A stretch of DNA of 64,000 nt from Diplonema papillatum (lineage: Eukaryota > Euglenozoa > Diplonemea > Diplonemida > Diplonemidae): positions 1 to 64,000 of the forward strand of contig JAPJBO010000936.1 of the NCBI GenBank assembly GCA_030068145.1, read 5' to 3'. The notes beneath the pieces are model-generated. The model was given only the letters and a program-made list of their open reading frames with translations, was not told the origin of the DNA and did not search any database. Shown one piece after another: positions 40,534-51,110 of the stretch (within the stretch, counting starts at the first letter, position 1; the number at the start of each line of letters is the position of its first letter). A program made the position numbers and the translations under genes.

Positions 40534-41948
40534 TAGCGGTGGCGTTTCTGGGGTATGAACTGCTTGAAACTGAGGCGGCCGTTGAATCGGATCACCGATT
40601 CGTCAAAGGACAAGTGCCTACCTGGTACATACGCACTTGCCCATCCTTCGGCCACCATGTCAAAGCAGTTCTTTATTTTCTTCAGACGATGGTCATCGTC
40701 GACACTGTTGTCGGTAAAGTGCAAGTTGTAAAGAACCTCGAGCCATCGATCACGAGACATCGTTTGGCCGAAGATGGGCATGTAGTCAACCGGATGGGTG
40801 GACCAGTAGGCTTTGAGGTCACCTTTCACACTGAGGCCCATGGCGAGAGTAATCCCGAGCCATTTCAGTGTCTCTGGAACGTCTGGGACCTTGAATGTGC
40901 TCTCCCTCCCCTTTGCAGATGCCTTTTGTTCTGCATACACACAACTCTGGCCTAGAATCTTTCCCACCACCTCATCGGTGAAAAATTGGCGGAAGATTGA
41001 CAACGGGGTTGCATGGTCGAGATCGCCCTGGGGACCGACTTTGGTGGTGTCGAACGGGATCTCCGGAGTGGAGTGGCATTCGTTCGACCACGGGACTGAG
41101 GAACTGTGTTTGCGCGGGGTTGCTTCCTCCTTTGATGCCTCCTTCGCTTCTGCTTTCTTCGGTGCCACCTTCGCTGCTGCCTTCTTTGGTGCCTTCTTTG
41201 GTGCCGCCTTTTTTGGTGCCTCCTTCGCTTCTGATTTCTTCGGTGCCACCTTCGCTGCCGTCTTCTTTGGTGCCGCCTTTGCTGCTGCTACCTTCTTCGG
41301 TGTCGTCTTTGCTGCAGGTTTCTCAGGGGCTGGTGGTGCGCAGAGGAACAGAATGAAGTGGCCAATTGTATTGCCTTCGGAGGAATGTAGGAATACAATG
41401 TTTGTGTCACGTAGGCCTGCTGTATCCTCGGTCCGTGAGTGGTTGTTGAGTGCCCACTCCACCAGTGCTGACGTCAGCACATGCGGTGTGACAAAGAACC
41501 CGATGTCGTGTTGGAGGCAGAAGGTGTGGACCTCTTGACAGTCCAATGCCCGTAGCGATCCTACACTCCTCGCGGTTACCCCAAAAGTGTCGCGGGCATA
41601 AGCCCGCATGGCAATGTCCTGAGGCAGGTTCAGACAGCCTGTCGACCGGTAGTGCGTCGCCCGCCATGTGCAGATGTACCCGCACTCTACACCCTTCTGC
41701 TCATTTCGCAAATGACGTGCCAACCCTGGCAGTGGCGCGAACTCCCTCGCACTGCGCCCGTTCTCCCACGCACATGCTGAGTCCACCACAGTGCACCCGC
41801 TGAACTGCTGGGATTTGAGCAAGCCCATCACGCCGACCGCCTCCACAGTCTCTGGGTCTTCCTCGGACACATCGGACTCCTCATCTGACCAACTCTCCAG
41901 CGACTCAAGGTCTTCAGGCTGTGCAAATGATACAGTCTTCTTCACCAT
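40533..41948 (-). CDS. Truncated piggyBac transposase with extra N-terminal domain
   Basis: 471 residues. Residues ~315-471 match the first third of piggyBac transposases: SIFRQFFTDEVVGKILGQS, LKWLGITLAMGL, AYWSTHP, MSRDRWLEVLYNLHFTDN, then YVPGRHLSFDESVIRFNGRL with catalytic Asp449. The frame stops right after FKQFIPQK, so the other catalytic aspartates and the C-terminal zinc-binding part are missing; a dispersed module sits at the break. Residues 1-40 are acidic. Residues ~40-205 form an unusual domain with conserved-looking Cys (ECGYICTW) and His (NTIGHFILFL) spaced as in papain-like cysteine proteases. Residues ~206-280 are an Ala/Lys/Pro linker like histone H1 tails. As it stands it cannot be an active transposase; domestication is possible. 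Confidence 0.8.
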   Translation of the reverse strand: MVKKTVSFAQPEDLESLESWSDEESDVSEEDPETVEAVGVMGLLKSQQFSGCTVVDSACAWENGRSAREFAPLPGLARHLRNEQKGVECGYICTWRATHYRSTGCLNLPQDIAMRAYARDTFGVTARSVGSLRALDCQEVHTFCLQHDIGFFVTPHVLTSALVEWALNNHSRTEDTAGLRDTNIVFLHSSEGNTIGHFILFLCAPPAPEKPAAKTTPKKVAAAKAAPKKTAAKVAPKKSEAKEAPKKAAPKKAPKKAAAKVAPKKAEAKEASKEEATPRKHSSSVPWSNECHSTPEIPFDTTKVGPQGDLDHATPLSIFRQFFTDEVVGKILGQSCVYAEQKASAKGRESTFKVPDVPETLKWLGITLAMGLSVKGDLKAYWSTHPVDYMPIFGQTMSRDRWLEVLYNLHFTDNSVDDDHRLKKIKNCFDMVAEGWASAYVPGRHLSFDESVIRFNGRLSFKQFIPQKRHR

Positions 41949-42590
41949 TTTTCATTTCTCTTTCTTTGGCACCTTGTGATTGAAGGTTGATATTTCATGA
42001 TTGAACTCCGGTTTCGCTGTTGTATCACTTCAGCTCTCGAGCGATATTTCTGCCCAACGAATGACGTATCGGAGAGATCTGAGCCATATCTTTCCAAAGA
42101 AGCAAACATTGAGCACCTTCGATGAGTTTCCAGACACTTGGCGACTTGGCAAGTGTCCAAACTTGTATTCTGAAATGACTACAGGCCAAAACCTGAAAAC
42201 CCCCACTTTTTGACTGCGCCCCCGTTTTCGCAGCGGCATCCGCCCTCAGCCAGGGTCGATTTTTCTGCCCGACGAAGGTCGCATTTGAAAGCCCTGTGCC
42301 ATATCTTTCCAATAAAGCAAACGACGACCACTTTCGATGAGTACTTGGCTTCGAACTTGCTGACAGGAATAACCTTGTATTAAACGACGCATATATGCGT
42401 CGTTCGTCCGTATGTGGTTAAAAAGTTTTACTTTAGGTGGCTATAAGCTAAATAAAAAGTTAGCAGGTGGCTATTAGATAAAAAGCCCGGGTTCTTTTAA
42501 GCACATGACCCTGTTCTAGCAGCGGCTGCCAAACTTCCCGGGACACCGTGCGAGGTGGTAAAGGTGGAAAGAAGGGTTGTAGAGGCGTAC
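41949..42590. other. Spacer with duplicated block and perfect palindrome
   Basis: A block containing TTCTGCCC, then GCCATATCTTTCCAA and AGCAAAC occurs at about 42050 and 42270. A perfect palindrome AACGACGCATATATGCGTCGTT lies at 42383-42404. A downstream intron for the exon ending at 42591 would begin here. Confidence 0.5.
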
Positions 42591-43038
42591 CTGCCGACCG
42601 AAGCAGCTGTTCCCTGGCAAGAAGGCGCTGCCGCTCGACTTCCGCGGGCAAGACGGCGCCCGGAGCCGGCCGGATGCTGCTGACCGGCGCCGCCTGGTCG
42701 CGGACCAAGTCGAGCACGCGGCAGAGCAGCCCCGCGATGGAGTGGAAGATGCCGCCGACGTCGTTGGCTAGCCCCGCGCTCGCTTCGTCCTCCGGGTCCA
42801 GCAGCGCGCACTGCTTCTGCCGGTTGAACCTGCTGTGCGCGGCAGCCGCGTCTCCGGCGCCGCCGCCGTCCACCAGCGAGTCGACGGCAGACACGAAGTA
42901 GCCCTCGAAGTCGAAGCTCGCGTCCTGCAAAAACCGCCGGAAGCAGTCGTGGAACACCCGCGCGAGGCAGTGCACCCCTGTCAGCAGGTCGGCTGCCGAC
43001 ACGTCGCTGCCCGTGCCCGGCCCTTCTATGCGAGTCAT
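42591..43038 (-). CDS. Unknown helical protein, 5' exon
   Basis: The ATG at 43038 (MTRIEGPGTGSDVSAADLL) opens 149 codons plus one base to the donor CGGCAG/GTACGC. The sequence is alpha-helical and amphipathic (GVHCLARVFHDCFRRFLQDA, GGIFHSIAGLLCRVLDLVRD) with an Ala/Gly-rich insert, looking like part of a helical-repeat or tethering protein. I do not recognise the family, and the next exon was not found. Three partial upstream copies of its first ~60 codons follow at 44.0-45.9 kb. The upstream sequence has an 18-T run on the plus strand. Confidence 0.6.
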
Positions 43039-43189
43039 TCCGCCCACGCGCGACCCCGATGTCGACGTGTTATCGGACGTTGCTTAATCGGCTTTTTTTC
43101 TTTTCCAGAGACTGTTTTGTTCCTTGAGTTGATAGGAACGTCCTCTTTTTTTTTTTTTTTTCGCGTTTTGGCAGGCTACTAGCTTCATT

Positions 43190-43885
43190 TTTCCTCAGTT
43201 TTCCAAATTCCGTCTCAATAGCCAATTTGCTTTCCCCGCTCTGAAATCGATTTGTTTATTTAGGCCACCCGAACCTTCCAAAAGGGGGGGTCCGGGAGGC
43301 ACCGCCCCCCGGCAAACGGTACGGTACATTCAGGTGGAGAACGAGTTTGCACTTCTCAGTCCGTTTGTCGCGTAAGACATACGACCAACGTACTGGTGGC
43401 ACCGTTTGCCATCTGTGTGACCCTCGCCCCGCTCCCCCTGGTGCGAACTCCTGAAGCCAACAGCCCATTTCAAATTCATCCACAACTCAGATAGTGTGTG
43501 CTGGTAAATCATTGGCACGAGTAGATGCAGACCGGAGATCACACGGAACAAGGCACTTGTGTCAACTCGGAGAGAATCTGTCAAGAATTCTGGGCTGCTT
43601 CTGAGCCTCGACTCTCTCACTCGGCTCAGCACCGGCGGCAGCCCCAAACTTCTGCCAGTCAGCCCACCATGCCCAGCGGCGACCCACCGATGGCCAGCCC
43701 CTGACCGCCAGCCAGCTTGGCACAGCTGCCCTAACCCACGCCTCCACCGGACCCCCACGACTTTTTTCATCGAAGGTCGTTTTTTGCACTTTTTTTATTA
43801 TTTTTTGAGCCGCCCGGATTTCCAAATTCCGTCAGCTGACGGAATTTGGAATGGGAAGCTAATGCCCTGGTTTTGGGGGTATTTT
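43190..43885. other. No gene recognised
   Basis: CGGCAAACGGTACGGTAC near 43311 resembles CGGCGCACGGTACGGCAC at 50908. Near 43825 lies the inverted pair TTCCAAATTCCGTCAGCTGACGGAATTTGGAA. Otherwise unassigned. Confidence 0.35.
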
Positions 43886-44029
43886 TAGTGTCCGGGTTTT
43901 AGAGTCTCCGACGAATGGAAGGTGTGGACATATGCGCACTCTTTAACTTCGGCTAGCCAAGTGAGGCTGCAGTGGGTTCTTCCTGCACTTGCGACGATCC
44001 TGCAGTGGGCCCTTGGTATCGTATCCCCC

Positions 44030-44330
44030 GTCGCTCGACCAGCGAGTCGACGGCAGACCTCGAAGTCGAAGCTCGCGTCCTGCAAAAACCGCCGGAAGCA
44101 GTCGTGAAACACCCGCGCGAGGCAGTGCACCCCTGTCAGCAGGTCGGCTGCCGACACGTTGCTGCCCGTGCCCGGCCCTTCTATGCGGGTCATTCCGCCC
44201 ACGCGCGACCCCGATGTCGACGTGTTATCGGACGTTGCTCAATCGGCTTTCTTTTCCAGAGACTGTTTTGTTCCTTGAGTTGATAGGAACGTCCTCTTTT
44301 TTTTTTTTTTTCGCGTTTTGGGCAGGGCAT
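44030..44330 (-). repeat. Partial copy 1 of the 43.0-kb exon start
   Basis: It repeats the 5' leader and about 50 codons (MTRIEGPGTGSNVSAADLL to LQDASFDFE) with the frame open. A small deletion follows and the homology stops. Confidence 0.85.
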
Positions 44331-45085
44331 TAGCTTGGTCTCCAGCCCATTTTCCAAATTTGGACCGCTAACGGCTTTTTGCGTTTTCACTGTTTTTCAG
44401 CAGTTTCTGCACTTAGGGGGGCTCACCTGCCAGTGTTGCACGGGTCTCTGCCACCTCTCCGGCCTCAGCCTCTATGTCACGGTAGCAACAGCCAGGATTT
44501 GTCGACTGGAACCCCCGGTACCACAACATCTCTGAGTACAGTAGAAGAGTGGAGTTACACACTACGCACTCTAACTAATGGTCGTAACATGTGTGTCTAA
44601 TGTTGTGTATTGGTCATCTTCACTCAGTGTTCCTCAAATACTAATAATCAATTTTTCGGCTCGCGTAGCGAGCCGGAAAAAAATGGTATGGTACACCAAG
44701 TTTCCAGGCCCGAAGAAACGGTATTGCCCATCATGCACAGACATCCAAGCTAGCTTGCTCCCCTCCTCCACCACCCTGTCGCAAGGGCAGCGCGAACAGA
44801 AGTTGCCTCACACCCGCCGACCCATTCGATACATTGGATTCGCCGAATTCTTCGAAAGACCTGCAGCCCAGGAAATAGGCTCAATGCAGCGCGACGCGAC
44901 GTATCTTCACGACAAGGCTGGGCCCTGAGAGGGCCTCGGATTGCACAGTGGCCACTCTGCCGGGGCTTGGTGGTGGTGTAGTCCCATTTTTTATTTATTT
45001 TTTTCTCGACGGCCTTTCCAAGTTTGGACTGACGATCCAAATGTGGATATAGAAGCTAATCCCCTGGTTTTGGGGGTATTCTTAG
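44331..45085. other. No secure gene between exon copies
   Basis: TTTGGACCGCTAACGGCTTT near 44363 resembles a segment at 14.2 kb, and CTCAATGCAGCGCGACGCGA near 44881 resembles 14.25 kb. They probably belong to one dispersed repeat. Nothing else assigned. Confidence 0.35.
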
Positions 45086-45224
45086 GGTCCGGGTTTTAGA
45101 GTCTCCGACGAATGGAAGGTGTGGACATATGGGCACTCTTTAACTTTGGCTAGCCAAGTGAGGCTGCAGTGGGTTCTTCCTGCACTTGCGACGATCCTGC
45201 AGTGGGCCCTTGGTATCGTATCCC

Positions 45225-45480
45225 CCGTCGCTCGACCAGCGAGTCGACGGCAGACACGAAGTAGCGCCCGAAGTCGAAGCTCGCGCGCTGCAAAAACCGC
45301 CGGAAGCAGTCGTGGAACACCCGCGCGAGGCAGTGCACCCCTGTCAGCAGGTCGGCTGCAGACACGTCGCTGCCCGTGCCCGGCCCTTCTACGCGGGCCA
45401 TTTCACCCACGCGCCACCCCGACGTTGACGTGTTCTCGAACGTCGTTTATTTGGCTTTCTTTTCCAGACTGTTTGTTCCT
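45225..45480 (-). repeat. Partial copy 2 of the 43.0-kb exon start
   Basis: It repeats about 60 codons in frame with substitutions (MARVEGPGTGSDVSAADLL, LQRASFDFGRYFVSAVDSL). The same ~145-bp preceding segment (CGACGAATGGAAGGTGTGGA, GGCTAGCCAAGTGAGGCTGC) flanks copies 1 and 2 at 43.89 and 45.09 kb. Confidence 0.85.
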
Positions 45481-45699
45481 GGAGTTGGGACGTCCTTTCC
45501 TTCGCGTTGTGGGGGGGTTCTAGTGTCCGATTGGGGGTATAGACATATTTGCACACTTTAAATCGGCTAGCCAAGTGGATGGAGTCCTTTGGAGGGTTAG
45601 GTTGGAGTCTGGGGCACAGCGGGGGTTGGGTTAGCAAGGTTGCAGTGGTTTTTTCCTGCGCTTCTGCGGTGGGTCCTTGGTATCGAATCCCCTGGCGAG

Positions 45700-45925
45700 T
45701 TTACCGCCGACACGAAGTAGCGCTCGAAGTCGAAGCTCGCGTCCTGCAAAACCGCCGGAAGCAGTCGTGGAACACCCGCGCGAGGCAGTGCACCCCTGTC
45801 AGTCGCTGCCCGTGCTCGGCCCTTCTATGCGGGTCATTCCACGCAAGATCCCCATCACGTCCCTCGTCGCTATTTGGCTTTATTTTCCAGACTGCTTCTT
45901 GCATTTATTGGAACGTCCTCTTTTG
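45700..45925 (-). repeat. Partial copy 3 of the 43.0-kb exon start, frame lost
   Basis: It contains LTGVHCLARVFHDCFRRF, but with indels before and after; shorter and more diverged than copies 1 and 2. Confidence 0.75.
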
Positions 45926-46540
45926 TTTCGCCTCAGTCTCCGGTGAACGGGGTGTAGACAATATTCGCACATTTTAACTTCGGCTAGCCAAGTGGATAAA
46001 AGGACCCGAATGAGGCCCTGGTGATTCGGTTCTCACAAAAAGAAACTGGAAGGCAGCGCGGGGCAAACAGAGCTTGTAACCGAATGAGAGCGTTGGCGCG
46101 TGACATAAGGGTGGGGTACGTCGTGTTGCCTTCGCGTTCCTGCGGCTTCCGGTAGCTGCGTTGTCCACCGTAGATGCAGGAAGCCCAGTGTTTCGGACAA
46201 TTCTGTACCGGTGCAGCAAGTTTTCGAGCAAGAGCAGGAGGCACCCTGCCAGCGCTATGTCAGCTTCCGAAGGGATGCTGATGATGTTGGATGAATGCGG
46301 TAATCCGTGCGACGTGCTGCGGTGGCCGAGCTAGCCAAGCCAGTGCGAGAGGCCAAAAGACGCCAGCTCCAATTCCCTCTACGGTTAGGTGCCTCAAAGA
46401 TCTCCTTGATGAATCGGGAGGCTGCACGGAAACCACAAGCAACAGTTTACGGAGTGTACGTGGTGCTCGGCACCAAGATGCGACTCTTTGAGAAGATGTC
46501 CCACTGCAAAGAGAGCGAGGTCGATACCCGGACCGATGAC
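45926..46540. other. Possible 5' part of a repeat-expanded gene
   Basis: A plus-strand frame beginning near 46307 (basic, VREAKRRQLQFPLRLGAS) runs into the 122-bp repeats below. Evidence is composition only. Confidence 0.25.
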
Positions 46541-47045
46541 GCTCCGAGCAACAAAGAAGACGTCTTCAGCGGCATGCGAAAGAGACCAAGATGCGACACT
46601 TCTGCGGTGTCCGCTGCAAATAAGGTGAAGAAGAAGAGGGCAAAAAGAGAGCGAGATCTATGACGCTCCGAGCAACAACGAAGACGTATTCGGCGACATG
46701 CGAAAAGAGACCAAGATGCGACACTTCTGCGGTGATGTCCGCTGCAAATGAGGTGAAGAAGAAGAGGCAAAAAAGAGAGCGAGATCTATGCCGCTCCGAG
46801 CAACAACGAAGACGTATTCGGCGGCATGCGAAAGAGACCAAGATGCGAAACTTCTGCGGTGATGTCCGCTGAAAATGAGGTGAAGAAGAAGAGGACAAAA
46901 AAGAGAGCGAGATCTATGCCGCTCCGAGCAACAACGAAGACGTATTCGGCGGCATGCGAAAGAGACCAAGATGCGACACTTCTGCGGTGATGTCCGCAGC
47001 AAAATGGGGTGAAGAAGCAGGAGGACAAAGAGAGCGAGATCGATA
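46500..47045 (+). repeat. ~122-bp coding-derived tandem repeat, 4-5 units
   Basis: Units share GACGTATTCGGCGGCATGCG, AAGAGACCAAGATGCGACAC and TTCTGCGGTGATGTCCGCTG. The first unit reads ESEVDTRTDDAPSNKEDVF and the last ESEIDTKTSDTPSRQDDEN, then MSEKAQARKRSTGKKAQ to a stop at 47218. The repeats therefore seem to have expanded within an acidic/basic protein-coding region; frames are now broken between units. Confidence 0.75.
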
Positions 47046-47218
47046 CCAAGACCTCTGACACCCCGAGCCGCCAAGACGACGAAAACACGCCAGTCGACGA
47101 CATGTCGGAAAAAGCTCAGGCGCGAAAGAGGAGCACGGGAAAGAAGGCTCAGGTTGCGCGAGAGATGGTTTGTGAACCCTGGCAACAAGTACCCTGGGAC
47201 GACGGACAGGCTGGTTGA

Positions 47219-47576
47219 CCGTTCGATCCGGCATCAGATGAAGCAGCACCGAAACCACGGAGAGACAGAGGGAGAGAAAACATCAAGAAGAAGTCACAGG
47301 GCGTGGGCTTCCACTGTCAAAAACGGGTGCCACACCCGCTTTGCGGGTGTGAAATCACACGCGTTTTGGTCGCAGCACACCCGCTTTCCGGGTGTGGCTC
47401 GAGCACACCCTCTTTGACTCCAGCTTCGCAGGCTGAAGCTCACCGTCGCGCATCTGCGCAGTGTGCACCCGCTTTGTTGCGCGCTCTGGGAACACGTGTG
47501 CACAAATTCCCGAAACGCTTCCAACGGTCTATTGCGCCGTTGCAACTGCGGTTGTACTTGTATATGGTACGATGCC
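47219..47576. other. GGGTGTG/CACACCC-rich spacer
   Basis: Short inverted CACACCCGCTTTGCGGGTGTG-type hairpins recur (47330-47360, 47377-47395). Similar ones are at 61.34 and 63.95 kb. No gene supported. Confidence 0.45.
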
Positions 47577-49132
47577 AAACCCCTTTGGGCGGGAAAATCC
47601 CCGCATGGTTCACTGGGGTGTGACCGGTGCTGAGGCCCCATACCCTTCCAAAAACATGGGTCTGCGTTCAAATACGTCCTCAGAAGCCTCTGGAGAGCCG
47701 TCTATGATGTCCCAAATGCGATTGTATGGGTTTTAGGAGTCCCCCCCGTCTGCTGGCCGTAAACCGCCATAGTAGACACACATGCAACCTGATGCTGGGT
47801 CGCTCCTCGGAGCAAGATCCCAGCCTAAACACACGTTTCCGGCGTTCTCTAGCAGTCCCCAGGTGCATTCGACCCTCGGACTTCGTGGTTTCTTTCACTC
47901 ACAGGTGTTCCGGGACGTGCAAAGATAAGGAGAATGGCCCCCTGCATTGGGGACAGACCGAACTACGCCCTGCCTGTCTATACAGGCTTTGGGGTCAAAT
48001 TGCACCGGCTTACCGTTTCGGGCTTCGTTTGTGCTGCTTTGGGGTCCACTAAGAACTCTGGTCTGATTTGCGGGACGCTTTCCTCGGTTTTGGCGCCCAC
48101 TTTTCACTGCTCAAAGGCCTGTTCGGGCTTCTACCTGCATCATTTTACGCTATTCTGGTGATTCTGCAGGGCTTGGTGAACGAAGTAGGACAAGCGTTGT
48201 AAGCGAAGAGGTCGTTAAGTAACAGGCGACCATCAGCCGTTCTCAATCGTCGTCGAAGCGGTTGACTACGACGCGTTCACTTCATGATTTTGAAGCAGGC
48301 TTCACCGCTTTCGAGGCAGGCTTGCATGGCAATGTCTTCCCTTCTCATCTTTCTCACCCATGGCTCCAAGTGCTTCTAGCTGGATGACTTTACTCAGGCG
48401 GCACATGACCCGAGGGATGCACAGAGAGTGGCAAGCTCTCTCTGTGCAGAGAGCTTGGCGTGCCAAACTGTTTGGCGCACGCACCCGCCGTGGTCGGCAG
48501 TACCCTGGGCCACGGTTTGAGTCCTGTTCCGAGACTCGCTCACGGTGAAGTGGTGCCTACTGGGTCGCTTCCTCTCCAGCTTCGGCGCAAAGTCTTCGCC
48601 ACTGGCTGCACTGTGAACGGTGAAAGTGGGCGCCAAAACCGAGGAAAGCATCCCGCTAATCAGACCGGAGTTCTTAGTGGATCCCAAAGCAGCACAAACG
48701 AGACCAAAACGGTGCATGTGGTGCCAAGGCGACGCAATTCGACCCCAAAGCCTGTACGGTCTGTAGGGTCCATTCATGTTTGCACGCCCCGGAATACCTG
48801 TAAGCGAACTAATTTATGAAGTCCGAGGGTCGAATGCACCTGGGGAGTACTAGAGAACGCCGAAAACGTGTGTTTAGGCTGGGATCTTGCTCCGAGGAGC
48901 GACCCGGCATCAGGTTGCATATGTGTCTACTATGGCGGTTTACGGCCAGCAGACGGAGGGACCCCCTAAAACCCATAAAATCGTATTAGGGACATCATGG
49001 ACGGCTCTCCAGAGGCTTCTGAGGGCGTATTTGAACGGCGAACCATGTTGAACCATGTTTTTGGAAGGGTATGGGGCCTCAGCACCGGTCAGACCCAAGT
49101 GAACTATGCAGGGATTTTTCCGCCCAAAGGGG
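47577..49132. mobile_element. Foldback element with ~540-bp inverted arms
   Basis: Left arm about 47577-48115, right arm about 48590-49132. Mirrored landmarks are CCCTTTGGGCGGGAAAATCCC with its complement at 49117-49132, CATACCCTTCCAAAAACATGG with its complement near 49055, and GGGATCTTGCTCCGAGGAGC with its complement near 47805. The ~475-bp centre contains a hairpin TGCACAGAGAG...CTCTCTGTGCA. No transposase frame is evident. The arms differ by scattered substitutions and small indels, so it is not a fresh palindrome. Confidence 0.8.
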
Positions 49133-50640
49133 TCGACTCATGTGAAGAAGAGCAAAATAAAAAAGAGGGGCAAAGGAAAAGAAACCACTGGATTATTCAT
49201 CATTTTTCCTTTGTTTTCGTATGCAGCAGCTGCCAGCTCGCCGGCTGCACGCATCGAGCTGAGATGCTGGGTGGAAGAGGATGACACACAGGAGAAAGAC
49301 CCCAAGTACACAGTACACGCCGCCGCGGAGACGATCTAACCGAGCACCGTTCCATAGTTCCTTGAAGTATCAATCGATGGCAACATGCATTGTGTGGTGG
49401 ACCTGAACCAGTAGGACCATATCGCACTGCTCTGAACTCCAATCATGGAGTTAGGGGGCAATTGATCTTGGACAGAGGGGTCCAATTTAGACGGTTCGGT
49501 TTCTTCACACACTGCACGTAGATGATGTGCTAGGAGAGAGAGGGTGACACGCAGAAGAACTAGCCCAACGACACAGCCCACGCTGTCATAGACACGAACT
49601 AACGTGGCCTTGAGAGCTGCTCTGTGCTTGATGCTCAGCCGTCGTCCTCGCCGCCGAGTATGGAGGAGCGAAGACGTTTATGAGCCGCCAGAACTCCATT
49701 TGTCCTTTCAGGCAACGACAGGCGACAGAGGCCGCTCCTGAAGGCGGAGAGTCAGGCAGCGCTGCGCAATGCGAGGGACACGCCACACATACACAATCGA
49801 AAGGCAAGTGCTTCTCACGGCCGGTACTGCGGTGGCTTCTCAGGAGGCCCCGCACTCTTGGGATAAAGGGGACCACCCTCATGCCGCGGTGGATCTAATC
49901 GCGGCACGTGCGCTCAGCTGGGTAAAGCAAAAACTGGCAAACACAGGACCCGCTATTTGCCTCCTTTTTGTACTCCCCTCGCAAGCTTGCTTAAACGCCT
50001 TCGGCGCGTCAAGTTGGAGTCCTTACGTTTCTGAGCGAACTCCTCTTATCCACTCGCCAAAAGCGAGGTTGGAGGGGTAAGCAAAAACTGACAAACGCAG
50101 GCCCCACCGTTTGCTCCCTTTTTGTACTCCCCCTTCGCCAAGAGCGGAGCCACATGCGTTCTATCGACTTCCCAGGAATAGCGAAGAAACAGAAGGGATT
50201 CCAACCCTTCTCCACACACACGCACACGAACACAGAAAGCGAAGTGTTCGAAACACAACTGCTCCGTGTGTACAAAGGCGTCACCCCCCGGATACATGTT
50301 GCAGCCAACAGCACACGGGACACGAAGCAGGAAGCCGTTGTCAAAGAAGGCTACAGTTGTGGACAGCGCGTGGTCCCTACGGGCAGCAAGAAGGAGCGTC
50401 AGCTGTGACGTGAGGAAGCCTACGGCCTGGGCCATACTCCGCACAGGGGGTACCCATACATGAATTCTAGCACACAAACACACACACCACTTCAAGAACT
50501 CCGACCTTGTGCCACTCAACACAGCGTCGCAACCAGGACCGTCCACGCTGCGGAAGGGGTCCTGCACTAGCAAGATTTCGTTGTTTTTGTTCAATCGTTT
50601 CATGTGCAACACCGTTGGTTCGGTCCCTGCAAACGTACTA
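49133..50640. other. No secure gene
   Basis: AAGCAAAAACTGRCAAACRCAGG followed by CCTTTTTGTACTCCCC occurs twice (49925 and 50081). Long minus-strand frames across 50046-50612 show no domain and an antisense frame is equally open, so I do not call them. Confidence 0.35.
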
Positions 50641-51007
50641 TAAAAAAAGAAGAAGAGGTTGAGGTGGATCTAGATATATTCGAGAACAGGTTGGCTGGAG
50701 GGGGGTTGTGGGGATGTTGTGATGAATACCGACAAAAGGGGGAAAATATGTATTAAAAAAAAAAGGGATAGTGAGATGAGAAGATGGTACCGACAAGAGG
50801 AAAGAAGAAAGAACGCAGAAGCACACTACCGACAGTGACAAAAAAGCACATGGACCGCCCTCTTGACACGCTACGGTACATCGCATTGTGTGGAATGAGG
50901 GTCCCCCGGCGCACGGTACGGCACACACAGGTAGTGTACGGGCACCGCACATGGTAATACCTGGAACTACCCAGCCCACGTCTGCCCAGACCCCCCTACA
51001 ACTTTTT
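50641..51007. other. No secure gene
   Basis: GA-rich tract near 50645 and an A run near 50755; otherwise unassigned. Confidence 0.3.
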
Positions 51008-51110
51008 AGAGTTATAGTTCGCTTGAGAATCCGGGATTTTAGAGTCTCCGGGTGACCTTCGTCGAATGGGTTCTTTTAAAGCTAATACGTACTAGGTGGG
51101 TTTGGGGGGG
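51008..51110 (-). repeat. Dispersed element E, copy 3
   Basis: Plus strand AGAGTTATAGTTCGCTTGAG, then AATCCGGGATTTTAGAGTCT, then CTTTTAAAGCTAATACGTAC; the longest match is with copy 1 at 17.5 kb. Confidence 0.8.

Larger units (their letters stand above)
39510..42487. mobile_element. Composite region bounded by inverted TTATAGCCAC repeats
   Basis: The left side has four copies of AACTTTTTATTTAGCTTATAGCCAC-like sequence (39510-39640). The right side (42420-42485) has two in the opposite orientation. Between them lie a long hairpin, a small exon, repeated CAACGTTCTGC units and a truncated piggyBac frame. Exact ends and a TTAA target duplication could not be fixed, so whether this is one element or several nested ones is open. 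Confidence 0.5.

Noticed and set aside
50046-50612. 188-codon Cys/Val-rich minus-strand frame
   Set aside because: Opposite strand is equally open and part of it lies in a duplicated repeat; no motif.
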